DNA of 29,366 bases from Treponema sp. (GTDB lineage: Bacteria > Spirochaetota > Spirochaetia > Treponematales > Treponemataceae). This document shows, piece after piece, positions 1 to 6,433 of the stretch (positions within the stretch are counted from its first letter, which is position 1; the number at the start of each line of letters is the position of its first letter). Both the position numbers and the translations under genes were made by a program. The notes under the pieces are model-generated. The model did no database searches. It was not told the DNA's origin and worked only from the letters and a program-made list of their open reading frames with translations. The stretch spans positions 1-29,366 of the forward strand of contig JALNVF010000026.1 in the NCBI GenBank assembly GCA_023231445.1, given 5' to 3'.

Positions 1-1
1 A

Positions 2-436
2 ACTGTTTTAACCACTGATACTGTAGACCTTCATTTGAAGGGAACAACAAAAGAAGAAATTATCGACGAAATGCTGGACATACTTGTGAAAGCCGGCAAA
101 GTTACAGATAAAGCGGCTGCACGTGAGTGTGTGCTTGATCGTGAGCGTAAAATGTCAACAGGTATGAAGCACGGTATTGCTATACCTCATGGAAAGACTG
201 ATACGGTAAGCGATCTTGTAGCATGTATCGGCATTTCCGATAATTCGGTTGATTTTGACTCTCTTGATCAGGAACCTTGCCGTATATTTATTATGACACT
301 GTCACCTGTAAACAAGACTGGTCCGCATCTTCAGTTTCTGGCAGAAGTCAGCCTTCTGTTCAAGAGCCCTGAAAAACGCCAGCTTATCCTCAATACACAG
401 GATAAGGCAGAGGTCATAAAAATTTTAACCGAATAG
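2..436 (+). CDS. PTS EIIA-like (fructose/Ntr type) phosphocarrier domain protein, 5' end missing
   Basis: The frame is open from base 2, so the true start lies upstream of the window; an apparent TTG at 35 is only an internal codon. The visible 144 codons match the EIIA fold of the fructose/mannitol and nitrogen-PTS (PtsN) family. The active-site histidine is at codon 188-190 in the motif GIAIPHGKT, and a C-terminal part reads LQFLAEVSLLF. In the family this histidine accepts phosphate from HPr or NPr, for sugar uptake or for regulation. No permease (EIIB/EIIC) gene follows, because the gene ends at a strong terminator. A regulatory, PtsN-like role is therefore more likely than transport, but upstream genes are not visible. 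Only a few N-terminal residues are probably missing, since the histidine is the 63rd visible codon. Confidence 0.9.
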   Translation, partial: TVLTTDTVDLHLKGTTKEEIIDEMLDILVKAGKVTDKAAARECVLDRERKMSTGMKHGIAIPHGKTDTVSDLVACIGISDNSVDFDSLDQEPCRIFIMTLSPVNKTGPHLQFLAEVSLLFKSPEKRQLILNTQDKAEVIKILTE

Positions 437-459
437 AAAAAATATAACAGTATCCGGGT

Positions 460-492
460 GACCTTTATGCATGCCATAGAGGTCTTTTTTTT
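460..492 (+). terminator. Intrinsic terminator after the EIIA-like gene
   Basis: The arms at 460-469 and 475-484 are complementary over 10 bp, with one G-T wobble and a 5-nt loop, and are followed by eight T at 485-492. This ends the EIIA transcript and separates it from the gene at 520. Confidence 0.9.
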
Positions 493-519
493 ATCTTTCT
501 CATAACGTAAAAGGGTCGT

Positions 520-1062
520 ATGAAACTGGAAGCACAGTTTAAAAACAAAAACGGAAAACTTTTTTCAATAAAAACCGGAAATGAAATTAATACAGATAGT
601 CTTATAAAAGTTGATGCAGTATCAGGGAAAATCCCGGAACCAGCTTTCTCTGAATTTGTAGAACGAACAGCAGATCGTGATACGGTCCTCTTAGGAATTT
701 GTATTGCATGGAGCGTCATAGAGATCTCCGAAGGAATATACAACGAGGAATTTTTGGCAGAACTGCGTGATTTTCTAAAAAAAATTGAACAGCAGGGAAT
801 ATATGCCGTTATTATTCCGGAAACAAACGGCACTGTAACAGGCAGATCTTTTGCGTCTTATACAGCAGCTATGGTACATACGGCCCGCAGAATCAAAGAT
901 TGTGAATCAGTAGCAGGTTTTGCACTTCCCGCGGAACTTGCAGGTGATGATTCTGCTGTATCATCATTTATAGACGAAATGGCTGTAAAACATGCCCACT
1001 ATGTGTATTTTTCACCTGAAAAAACACATAGTGGGCAGTTAATATCGTATCAAATGCGATAA
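520..1062 (+). CDS. Hypothetical protein, weakly like the N-terminal half of a TIM-barrel glycosidase
   Basis: A 180-aa soluble protein with no signal peptide or membrane segment. The ATG is preceded by AAAAGGG at a normal distance. I do not recognise a named family. Around residues 64-100 the pattern AWSVIEISEGIYNEEF, followed by a helix and GIYAVIIPE, resembles the early beta-alpha repeats of GH5-like barrels (a W..IE..EG.Y motif). Such enzymes are usually 300 aa or more, so this would be half a barrel, and no catalytic glutamate pair can be assigned. The last codons lie inside a long perfect hairpin (994-1036), after which the frame continues only eight codons. That is compatible with a truncated gene. 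It stands alone, flanked by a terminator upstream and about 125 bp of AT-rich DNA downstream. Confidence 0.6.
   Translation: MKLEAQFKNKNGKLFSIKTGNEINTDSLIKVDAVSGKIPEPAFSEFVERTADRDTVLLGICIAWSVIEISEGIYNEEFLAELRDFLKKIEQQGIYAVIIPETNGTVTGRSFASYTAAMVHTARRIKDCESVAGFALPAELAGDDSAVSSFIDEMAVKHAHYVYFSPEKTHSGQLISYQMR
994..1036. repeat. Long inverted repeat inside the 3' end of the 180-aa gene
   Basis: Bases 994-1006 are the exact reverse complement of 1024-1036 (13 bp). The stem can be extended by T5 (1008-1012) pairing with A5 (1019-1023) across one bulged A, leaving a six-base loop. No T-tract follows on either strand, so it is not a standard intrinsic terminator. It overlaps coding sequence. Confidence 0.8.
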
Positions 1063-1176
1063 ATTACACTGTTTTCGATAAAATTCACATAAAAACATAT
1101 ATTTATCTCTGAATTCGCTTGCAATAAATTCTTTTTTATGTCAGCATACGGCTGTTTATTCGTCAAGAGGGTTTAG

Positions 1177-1205
1177 TACCCCTGTCAGTATGACATTGAG
1201 GGGTA
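1177..1205 (+). promoter_or_regulatory. Hairpin before the lytic transglycosylase start
   Basis: TACCCCT (1177-1183) pairs with AGGGGTA (1199-1205), with an inner GTCA/TGAC stem (1184-1187 and 1191-1194) and a 4-nt bulge. T-rich DNA follows (1206-1226). The structure covers the upstream ATG at 1190, which argues against that start. It may be an attenuator or weak terminator. Confidence 0.4.
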
Positions 1206-1231
1206 TTGATTTTGATTTTTTATTTTGGGGT

Positions 1232-2008
1232 ATGAAATTGATGACCTGTGAGAAAGAAATAAATGATTTTTCTGCAGCATGCCGTGTAATTGTGATTTTG
1301 TCAGTTATTCTGGTTACTGTATCGCTGCTTGTAGCTTTTTTCCTTCCTGTTCGCCAGGTAATTCCTTTTACATCATTAGTCGAAAAAGAAGTTACCGGCA
1401 ACGCCGAAGTAACTGGAGATTTTGGCACTTTACTTGAGGAGGTCGGTTATTCTTCGTCTACAGTTCGAAAGGGGGATGACGGTCTTTCTTTATACCGTCA
1501 GCCGACATCAAAAGCTGCTGTGGAATGGTTTTATCTTCATGTGACAGGTGATCGAGACGTAGCAATGGCTATTCTCGATGCAGCTGATAAAAATGATATT
1601 CCGTTATCCCTTGCATTTTCACTTGCATATACCGAAAGCCGTTATAATATACGCGCCGTGAATTATAATTCTAATACATCTATTGACCGCGGTCTGTTTC
1701 AACTTAACAGCAGTTCCTTTCCACAGCTTTCCGAGACAGATTTTTTTACACCTTCAATCAGTGCAAAATATGGCATGTCACATCTGCGTTTTTGTCTGAA
1801 TGTTGCAGGAAATGAAGTGTCTGCACTTGCAATGTATAACGCAGGAACGAATAAAGTTCGTTCAAACAGCACTCCCCAGGCAACACTTAATTATATCGGC
1901 CATATTATGCTGTACCGGCAGATGCTGGAAAAGCTTTTTTCTGACGAAGTGCTTGCATATTATGATACAAAACTTGATATGAGTGCAACTGTCGCTTATC
2001 AGAAATAG
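1232..2008 (+). CDS. Membrane-anchored lytic transglycosylase (SLT domain)
   Basis: A peptidoglycan-cleaving enzyme of the Slt/MltC-like lysozyme fold, predicted to act in the periplasm while tethered to the inner membrane. A hydrophobic segment (about residues 19-38 from this start) is the anchor. The catalytic domain covers roughly residues 105-245. The catalytic glutamate is in AYTESRYN (codon 1634-1636), followed by the family pattern SIDRGLFQLN and then ALAMYNAGTNKV. The start is uncertain. ATG 1190 lies within a hairpin and has no Shine-Dalgarno; ATG 1232 has GGGG only two bases away; ATG 1241 has the same GGGG at ten bases. The anchor is retained with any of them. It appears to be transcribed alone; rex follows after a 220-bp gap with its own promoter. 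Confidence 0.85.
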   Translation: MKLMTCEKEINDFSAACRVIVILSVILVTVSLLVAFFLPVRQVIPFTSLVEKEVTGNAEVTGDFGTLLEEVGYSSSTVRKGDDGLSLYRQPTSKAAVEWFYLHVTGDRDVAMAILDAADKNDIPLSLAFSLAYTESRYNIRAVNYNSNTSIDRGLFQLNSSSFPQLSETDFFTPSISAKYGMSHLRFCLNVAGNEVSALAMYNAGTNKVRSNSTPQATLNYIGHIMLYRQMLEKLFSDEVLAYYDTKLDMSATVAYQK

Positions 2009-2036
2009 TAGTTTCATCGCCCTCCTGAAAATTGTT

Positions 2037-2065
2037 TCCTGCAGGGTAAAAAATACCTGTCAGGA
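2037..2065. other. Imperfect hairpin after the transglycosylase gene
   Basis: Bases 2037-2048 and 2054-2065 pair as TCCTG, CAGG and TA segments with single-base bulges around an A5 loop. No T-tract follows on the plus strand, so termination here would need Rho or the hairpin would protect the mRNA 3' end. Confidence 0.35.
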
Positions 2066-2081
2066 AGAGTCAACCTGCATA

Positions 2082-2110
2082 TTTACAATTTTACTAAAAC
2101 ACTGTTAAAT
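2082..2110 (+). promoter_or_regulatory. Candidate rex promoter
   Basis: A -35 TTTACA (2082-2087), a 17-bp spacer and a -10 TTAAAT (2105-2110) predict a start near 2117. The -10 and start point are covered by the Rex-like operator at 2102-2119, as expected for autorepression. Confidence 0.5.
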
Positions 2111-2119
2111 ATTTCACAG
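2102..2119. promoter_or_regulatory. Rex operator (autoregulatory)
   Basis: The 18-bp element CTGTTAAATATTTCACAG matches the known Rex consensus TTGTGAA-N4-TTCACAA at most positions of both half-sites, including the TGT...ACA ends and the AA/TT core. It lies 110 bp before the rex start codon and over the candidate -10. Rex releases DNA when NADH is high, so the operon would be induced at a reduced NADH/NAD+ state. Confidence 0.75.
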
Positions 2120-2228
2120 AAAATACAATTTTTACTCATTTTTGCTCCAGTTTATGGAATCCTGCAGCATAAACAGTCTGTTTCAAATTGACTTGAAAAG
2201 CGGTAATCAGATAGTATCAGAGGCATAC

Positions 2229-2855
2229 ATGGGAACTATTTCAGAACCAGCTAAGAAGAGACTGGTCCTTCTTGCACAACTGCTTCTGCAGCAGAAGAAC
2301 GGGCGGATAACTTCTGCTGCTATAAACCGGCTTACCGGTTGGTCTGACTCTCTTATCCGTCACGATATATCGTCGATTGGATTTAAAGGGGGATTTTCCA
2401 ACGGTTATAATGTCAGTGAGTTGCGGGAGGCTGTCTGTAATGCGCTTCATATTGGCAGTGCAGATGCGGGATATAAATGCTGCATTGTCGGATTAGGACG
2501 ACTTGGAGCAGCTTTGCTTGACGACAGTATATTCAGTGGAACTGAATATGAAATAGTTGCCGGATTTGATCCGAATGTGAACAGAACAGAAATTCTGCGT
2601 TCTACATTTCCTTTGTATCCGGCTTCACGTCTGGAATCTGTTATTCAGGCAGAGCATATAGTATATGCTGTTCTTGCTGTTGCAGATAAAGATGCCCAAC
2701 TGATAGCAGACAGGCTTGCTCGCTGTGGAATACGCGGTATAGTTAATTATACAAATGTTGTGCTTTCTGTAAGTAACAGCGTTGCTTTGGAAAATGTATC
2801 GCCGGTGACTGCGTTGACGAATCTTTCAGCCCGTACGGGTGAAAGTAAAATATAA
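2229..2855 (+). CDS. rex: Redox-sensing transcriptional repressor Rex
   Basis: A 208-aa NADH-responsive repressor. An N-terminal winged helix (about residues 1-75) has the recognition-helix pattern SDSLIRHDIS, equivalent to the usual Q.RKD.S, and a GYNV wing/linker motif. A Rossmann domain follows with the dinucleotide loop CCIVGLGRLGAALL and a family-typical C-terminal region (GIRGIVNYTNVVL). The start at 2229 was chosen because AGAGG lies 5-6 bases before it and Rex proteins normally begin just before the winged helix. An in-frame extension to 2154 (ATG) or 2142 (TTG) is possible. Only 20 bp separate it from serC, so the two are very probably co-transcribed, and a Rex operator lies upstream (2102-2119). 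Confidence 0.93.
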   Translation: MGTISEPAKKRLVLLAQLLLQQKNGRITSAAINRLTGWSDSLIRHDISSIGFKGGFSNGYNVSELREAVCNALHIGSADAGYKCCIVGLGRLGAALLDDSIFSGTEYEIVAGFDPNVNRTEILRSTFPLYPASRLESVIQAEHIVYAVLAVADKDAQLIADRLARCGIRGIVNYTNVVLSVSNSVALENVSPVTALTNLSARTGESKI

Positions 2856-2875
2856 AAAGAACATGGGGGTTATTT

Positions 2876-3976
2876 ATGAACCGGGTTTATAATTTTTCTG
2901 CCGGGCCTTCCTGCCTTCCGGAGGAAGTTTTAAAGGAATGCGCTGCAGAAATGCTTGACTGCAACGGAACTGGTCAGTCTGTTATGGAAATGAGTCATCG
3001 CTCATCTGCCTTTAAACCAATAATTGAAAATACAGAAAGACTTGTCCGCAGGCTTATGAATGTGCCGGATAATTATAAAATTCTGTTTCTGCAGGGTGGA
3101 GCAAGTACACAGTTTGCAATGATACCGCTTAATCTTGGAATAAAGAGCGGAAAAGCAGCTTACATCAAGACTGGTGTATGGGCTAAAAAAGCAGAAGCCG
3201 AAGCAAAGAAACTCGGTATTCAGGTAACGGAAATTGCATCAAGTGAAGATAAAAATTTTACGTATATCCCGAAAATTGAAAAAGTTACCGGTGATTACGA
3301 TTATGTGCATATTACGTTCAACAATACAATAATGGGGACGCATTACGAATATATCCCTGATACTGGATCAATTCCTCTTGTTGCTGATATTTCGTCATGT
3401 ATTCTTTCAGAACCGCTTGATGTGAGCAAATTCGGACTGCTTTATGCGGGTGCGCAGAAAAATCTTGCTCCTGCCGGTGTTACGCTTGTTATTATCCGCG
3501 AGGATCTTATTACAGAAACACCGCGGGCCGGCACTCCAACGATGCTTACATATAAAACGCATGCCGATGAGGGCAGTATGTTCAATACACCTCCCTGCTA
3601 TACGATTTATGTAATGGGAAAAGTTCTCACCTGGGTTGAATCAAAGGGCGGAGCCGAAGGAATGAAAAAACTTAACTACGAAAAAGCTGATCTTTTGTAT
3701 AATTATCTTGATAACAGTACGTATTATCATGCAACGGCAGAAAAGGGGAGCCGTTCAATTATGAATATACCTTTTCTTACAAAAGAAACTGATGCTGCTA
3801 AGGCAAAAGAAATCAATGATAAATTTGTAAAAGGTGCTGTGGCTGCAGGAATGGTGAATCTTGCGGGACATCGTCTTGTCGGCGGAATGCGTGCATCTAT
3901 TTATAATGCGATGCCGGTTGACGGTGTCAAAGCACTTATAAAATATATGGACAAATTTGCAAAGGAAAATAGTTAA
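2876..3976 (+). CDS. serC: Phosphoserine aminotransferase SerC
   Basis: A 366-aa PLP enzyme that converts 3-phosphohydroxypyruvate and glutamate to O-phosphoserine and 2-oxoglutarate, the second step of serine synthesis. It may also serve pyridoxine synthesis. The N-terminus NFSAGPSCLPEEVL is the class-V SerC signature. MEMSHRS and LFLQGGASTQFAM line the phosphate/PLP pocket, and the Schiff-base lysine is K195 in AGAQKNLAPAG. The length is normal for the family (about 360). The start has a strong GGGGG site about six bases upstream. It sits between rex (20 bp upstream) and serA (114 bp downstream, same direction). Confidence 0.97.
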   Translation: MNRVYNFSAGPSCLPEEVLKECAAEMLDCNGTGQSVMEMSHRSSAFKPIIENTERLVRRLMNVPDNYKILFLQGGASTQFAMIPLNLGIKSGKAAYIKTGVWAKKAEAEAKKLGIQVTEIASSEDKNFTYIPKIEKVTGDYDYVHITFNNTIMGTHYEYIPDTGSIPLVADISSCILSEPLDVSKFGLLYAGAQKNLAPAGVTLVIIREDLITETPRAGTPTMLTYKTHADEGSMFNTPPCYTIYVMGKVLTWVESKGGAEGMKKLNYEKADLLYNYLDNSTYYHATAEKGSRSIMNIPFLTKETDAAKAKEINDKFVKGAVAAGMVNLAGHRLVGGMRASIYNAMPVDGVKALIKYMDKFAKENS

Positions 3977-4001
3977 TTTTTACCTGTTGTAAAAAATAAC
4001 T

Positions 4002-4034
4002 GCGGGTTTGCTCTCCGGCAGATCCGCGCTCTTT
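4002..4034 (+). other. Hairpin in the serC-serA gap (possible attenuator)
   Basis: Bases 4002-4011 and 4018-4027 can form a 10-bp stem with wobble pairs and a 6-nt loop, followed by a short pyrimidine stretch ending in four T (4031-4034). It could reduce read-through from rex-serC into serA; the T-tract is weak. Confidence 0.35.
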
Positions 4035-4090
4035 TGTTAAAAAAATATTGACGCGCCGTCCGGAGCGCTCTTTCTAAACAGGAGTATAGT

Positions 4091-5269
4091 ATGTATAAAA
4101 TTCAAACATTAAATAAGATTGCATCTGTCGGATTGGAACAGTTTCCCCGTGATGATTATGAGATTGCTTCTTCGATTACCGACCCGGATGCAATTCTTGT
4201 CCGGTCTCAGGAAATGCATGATATGAACCTTCCCGGAACAGTAAAAGCGGTAGCCAGAGCAGGAGCAGGGACAAATAATATTCCTGTTTCTGACCTGACG
4301 GAGAAAGGTATTGTTGTGTTTAATACACCGGGAGCGAACGCAAATGCTGTTAAGGAACTGGTAATTCTTGCGCTTCTTATATCAAATCGTCCTGTTATTA
4401 CCGCAAATTCATGGGTGAACGGTCTTGCAGGAAAAGGCGATGAAATTCCGGATCTTGCAGAGAAAGGAAAATCGCAGTTTATCGGGCCGGAACTCAAGGG
4501 GAAAACACTTGGTGTTATAGGACTGGGGGCAATTGGTGCAATGGTAGCAAATGTGGCTGTTGAACTCGGTATGACGGTTATGGGATATGATCCCTTTATG
4601 TCCATTGCAGCTGCATGGAGACTCAATACAAACGTCAGATATGCAGAAACACTCGATACACTGCTTGCAAAATCCGATTATATTACCGTTCACGTTCCTC
4701 AGACAAACGAGACGAAGGGATTTATTAACGCAGACAAAATCAATGCAATGAAAACCGGCGTCCGCATCATTAATATTGCCCGCGGAGGACTTGTTAATAA
4801 TGCTGATATGATTGCCGCGCTCAAAAGCGGAAAAGTTTCTTGTATGGTAACGGATTTTGCTGCAGAAGAACTTCTTAATAATCCGAAGGTTATATGTTTC
4901 CCTCATCTGGGGGCATCAACACCGGAAGCGGAAGATAACTGCGCCGTGATGGCTGTAAACGAACTTCGTGAATTTCTGGAAAAAGGAAACATTACTAATT
5001 CGGTGAACTTTCCGAAAACTGTTACCGACAACATGATACCTGCCGGCGGTACGCGTCTTTGTATTTCCCATAAGAATATTCCGGGAATGGTTTCAAAATT
5101 CACGACAATTCTGGGAGAAGCAAATCTTAATATCGGTGGAATGATCAATCAGAACAAAGGAGATGTCGCGTACAATATCATTGATGTTGACGGCAGTGTT
5201 CCTGAAGAGACAATTACAAAACTTTCAGCAATTGAAAATGTTATGAGTGTACGTCCGATTTTTGCATAG
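4091..5269 (+). CDS. serA: D-3-phosphoglycerate dehydrogenase SerA with ACT domain
   Basis: A 392-aa NAD-dependent dehydrogenase that oxidises 3-phosphoglycerate to 3-phosphohydroxypyruvate, the committed step of serine synthesis. The substrate domain begins with ARAGAGTNNIP. The nucleotide-binding domain has GVIGLGAIGAMVA (about residues 140-152). The catalytic arginine is in NIARGGLVN, the glutamate in FAAEELLNNP and the histidine in FPHLGAST. A C-terminal ACT domain (about 320-392, starting LCISHKNIPGMV) is the usual site for serine feedback. It is the short SerA type without the extra ASB domain. AGGAG lies ten bases before the ATG. The order rex-serC-serA suggests redox-linked expression. 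Confidence 0.97.
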   Translation: MYKIQTLNKIASVGLEQFPRDDYEIASSITDPDAILVRSQEMHDMNLPGTVKAVARAGAGTNNIPVSDLTEKGIVVFNTPGANANAVKELVILALLISNRPVITANSWVNGLAGKGDEIPDLAEKGKSQFIGPELKGKTLGVIGLGAIGAMVANVAVELGMTVMGYDPFMSIAAAWRLNTNVRYAETLDTLLAKSDYITVHVPQTNETKGFINADKINAMKTGVRIINIARGGLVNNADMIAALKSGKVSCMVTDFAAEELLNNPKVICFPHLGASTPEAEDNCAVMAVNELREFLEKGNITNSVNFPKTVTDNMIPAGGTRLCISHKNIPGMVSKFTTILGEANLNIGGMINQNKGDVAYNIIDVDGSVPEETITKLSAIENVMSVRPIFA

Positions 5270-5278
5270 AAGCGGTAA

Positions 5279-6049
5279 TTAAAAATCCAAAGTCCCCACA
5301 ACGGTTTCATCGTCGCTGCGGGGCTTTTTATTTTTTTTCGTTTTTACGGAAGTACGGGGACTTGGGGCTGCAATGTCATCTTCTGTTTCTTCTGCATCAG
5401 CATAATCATGAATTTTTTTTGTATTTTTTTGCCGTACAGCCGTTTTCGTACCGTTGTTTTTTGACACGGAAAAGAAGGCAAAAAGACTGCCGCAAAGTCC
5501 TCCTGCAATATGAGCAATGGTTGAGATAATGTCTGTTTGAACCGATTCTGCATGGTAGATTTGTCCACCTGCATATAAAATAAATACAAGAATAAAAGAT
5601 AATGGAAGTTCGTTTTTTTCAAGCGACATGTATGATGTAAGAAATATCATCATGAAAACGATGTCACCTGCACCCATCGCCGGAACAGAAATGAAACATG
5701 CGTTTATAACTCCGGTAACAAGTGTCGTTACAATCATCATGAGGGCAAGCGCGGGAGGGCCGTAGTGGTCTTCCTGTATGGGGCCGAGCAGAAGTATAAG
5801 CGACATGTTTGCGATAAGATGATTCCAGTCTGTGTGGTCAAAAACGTGTGAAAAAAGACGGAGATAATCGAGCGGCTGTTTCCAGTTAAAAGGATGTGCG
5901 CTGCTGCTGCTCCCAGGAATGATAAAAAGATGATGGAAGATATATATGTCGAGTATCATAATAACGGTACAGGCAATTACGAATGTAAGCGTAACAGGTG
6001 CATTGTATGTTACTTTTAATTTACATCCCACAGCGTTCTTTTTTGTCAT
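5279..6049 (-). CDS. Rhomboid-family membrane protein, predicted catalytically inactive
   Basis: A 256-aa protein with the rhomboid six-helix core (about residues 18-195) and a charged, lysine-rich cytoplasmic tail (196-256). The rhomboid hallmarks are FSHVFDHTDWNHLIANMSL with the oxyanion His-x3-Asn pair (H77, N81) and the last-helix HIAGGLCG with the catalytic-dyad histidine H180. The segment that should read GxSG reads G126-A-G-D129: the codon aligned to the nucleophilic serine is GGT (glycine 128). By analogy with iRhom/Derlin pseudoproteases it may bind membrane clients without cleaving them. The ATG follows a TATAAT box by six bases and has no Shine-Dalgarno. The gene is divergent from clpS with interleaved promoters, and convergent with serA. 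Confidence 0.85.
   Translation of the reverse strand: MTKKNAVGCKLKVTYNAPVTLTFVIACTVIMILDIYIFHHLFIIPGSSSSAHPFNWKQPLDYLRLFSHVFDHTDWNHLIANMSLILLLGPIQEDHYGPPALALMMIVTTLVTGVINACFISVPAMGAGDIVFMMIFLTSYMSLEKNELPLSFILVFILYAGGQIYHAESVQTDIISTIAHIAGGLCGSLFAFFSVSKNNGTKTAVRQKNTKKIHDYADAEETEDDIAAPSPRTSVKTKKNKKPRSDDETVVGTLDF
5294..5338 (+). terminator. Terminator for serA, inside the 3' end of the opposite gene
   Basis: CCCC (5294-5297) and GGGG (5320-5323) close an imperfect stem with two A-C mismatches, followed by C, T5, A, T8 (5325-5338). It stops serA transcription within the C-terminal tail codons of the convergent rhomboid-like gene. Confidence 0.6.
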
Positions 6050-6055
6050 GAAAGA

Positions 6056-6084
6056 ATTATAGCATATATTGGATTGATATGCAA
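6056..6084 (-). promoter_or_regulatory. Promoter of the rhomboid-like gene
   Basis: On the minus strand, a -35 TTGCAT (6084-6079), 17 bp, and a perfect -10 TATAAT (6061-6056). The expected start point is at the ATG itself (6049), so the mRNA would be leaderless. Confidence 0.75.
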
Positions 6085-6097
6085 AATTGTGTATATT
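6069..6097 (+). promoter_or_regulatory. Candidate clpS promoter
   Basis: TTGGAT (6069-6074), 17 bp, TATATT (6092-6097), with the ATG seven bases later (6104), which predicts a leaderless transcript. An alternative pair, TTGTCA (6043-6048) and TATATT (6065-6070), would give a leader of about 27 nt. Both overlap the divergent rhomboid promoter. Confidence 0.45.
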
Positions 6098-6103
6098 ATA
6101 TGT

Positions 6104-6424
6104 ATGGCTGATTTTGAAAAAACTGAAAGTGGTGAAGTTTCGGCCGGACTGGTCGATGAAGAAGCATTCAGTTTACCGCCAAACGGGCAGGTCGTATTTT
6201 ATAACGATGACTATACAACTAAAGATTTTGTTGTTGATGTTCTTGTGTCTGTTTTTCATAAGTCAGAGGCAGACGCCAGCAATATAATGGAGAGTGTTCA
6301 CCAGAACGGTTCTGCTGTTGTAGGTGTATATTCGTATGACATCGCTGCGACGCGTGCTGCAGTTGTAAAACAGCGCGCGCGGGAGCAGGGATTTCCATTG
6401 AGGGTTGAAGTACAGAAGGTATAG
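6104..6424 (+). CDS. clpS: ATP-dependent Clp protease adaptor ClpS
   Basis: A 106-aa adaptor that binds proteins with destabilising N-terminal residues and hands them to ClpA. The conserved core is visible: VVFYNDDYTTKDFVVDVL (the NDD/T segment lining the N-degron pocket), then SVHQNGSAVVGVYSYDIA (the H..G.A..G.Y pattern) and AREQGFPLRVEVQK at the C-terminus, matching LAREHGHPL in other ClpS proteins. A loose N-terminal tail (about 30 residues) precedes the core, as in the family. The start at 6104 was preferred over the upstream TTG (6074) because only it gives a normal ClpS N-terminus. No Shine-Dalgarno is present. clpA follows after 9 bp. Confidence 0.95.
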   Translation: MADFEKTESGEVSAGLVDEEAFSLPPNGQVVFYNDDYTTKDFVVDVLVSVFHKSEADASNIMESVHQNGSAVVGVYSYDIAATRAAVVKQRAREQGFPLRVEVQKV

Positions 6425-6433
6425 GGGATTTAT

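Noticed and set aside
2188..2217. TTGACT-18-TAGTAT promoter-like pair just before the chosen rex start
   Set aside because: Its start point would fall at or after the AGAGG ribosome site of ATG 2229, and a better-placed promoter overlaps the Rex operator upstream.
4409..4906. 165-aa minus-strand frame opposite serA (and many similar long opposite frames)
   Set aside because: Shadow of a well-conserved gene; composition is cysteine/histidine-rich noise with no motif or ribosome site.
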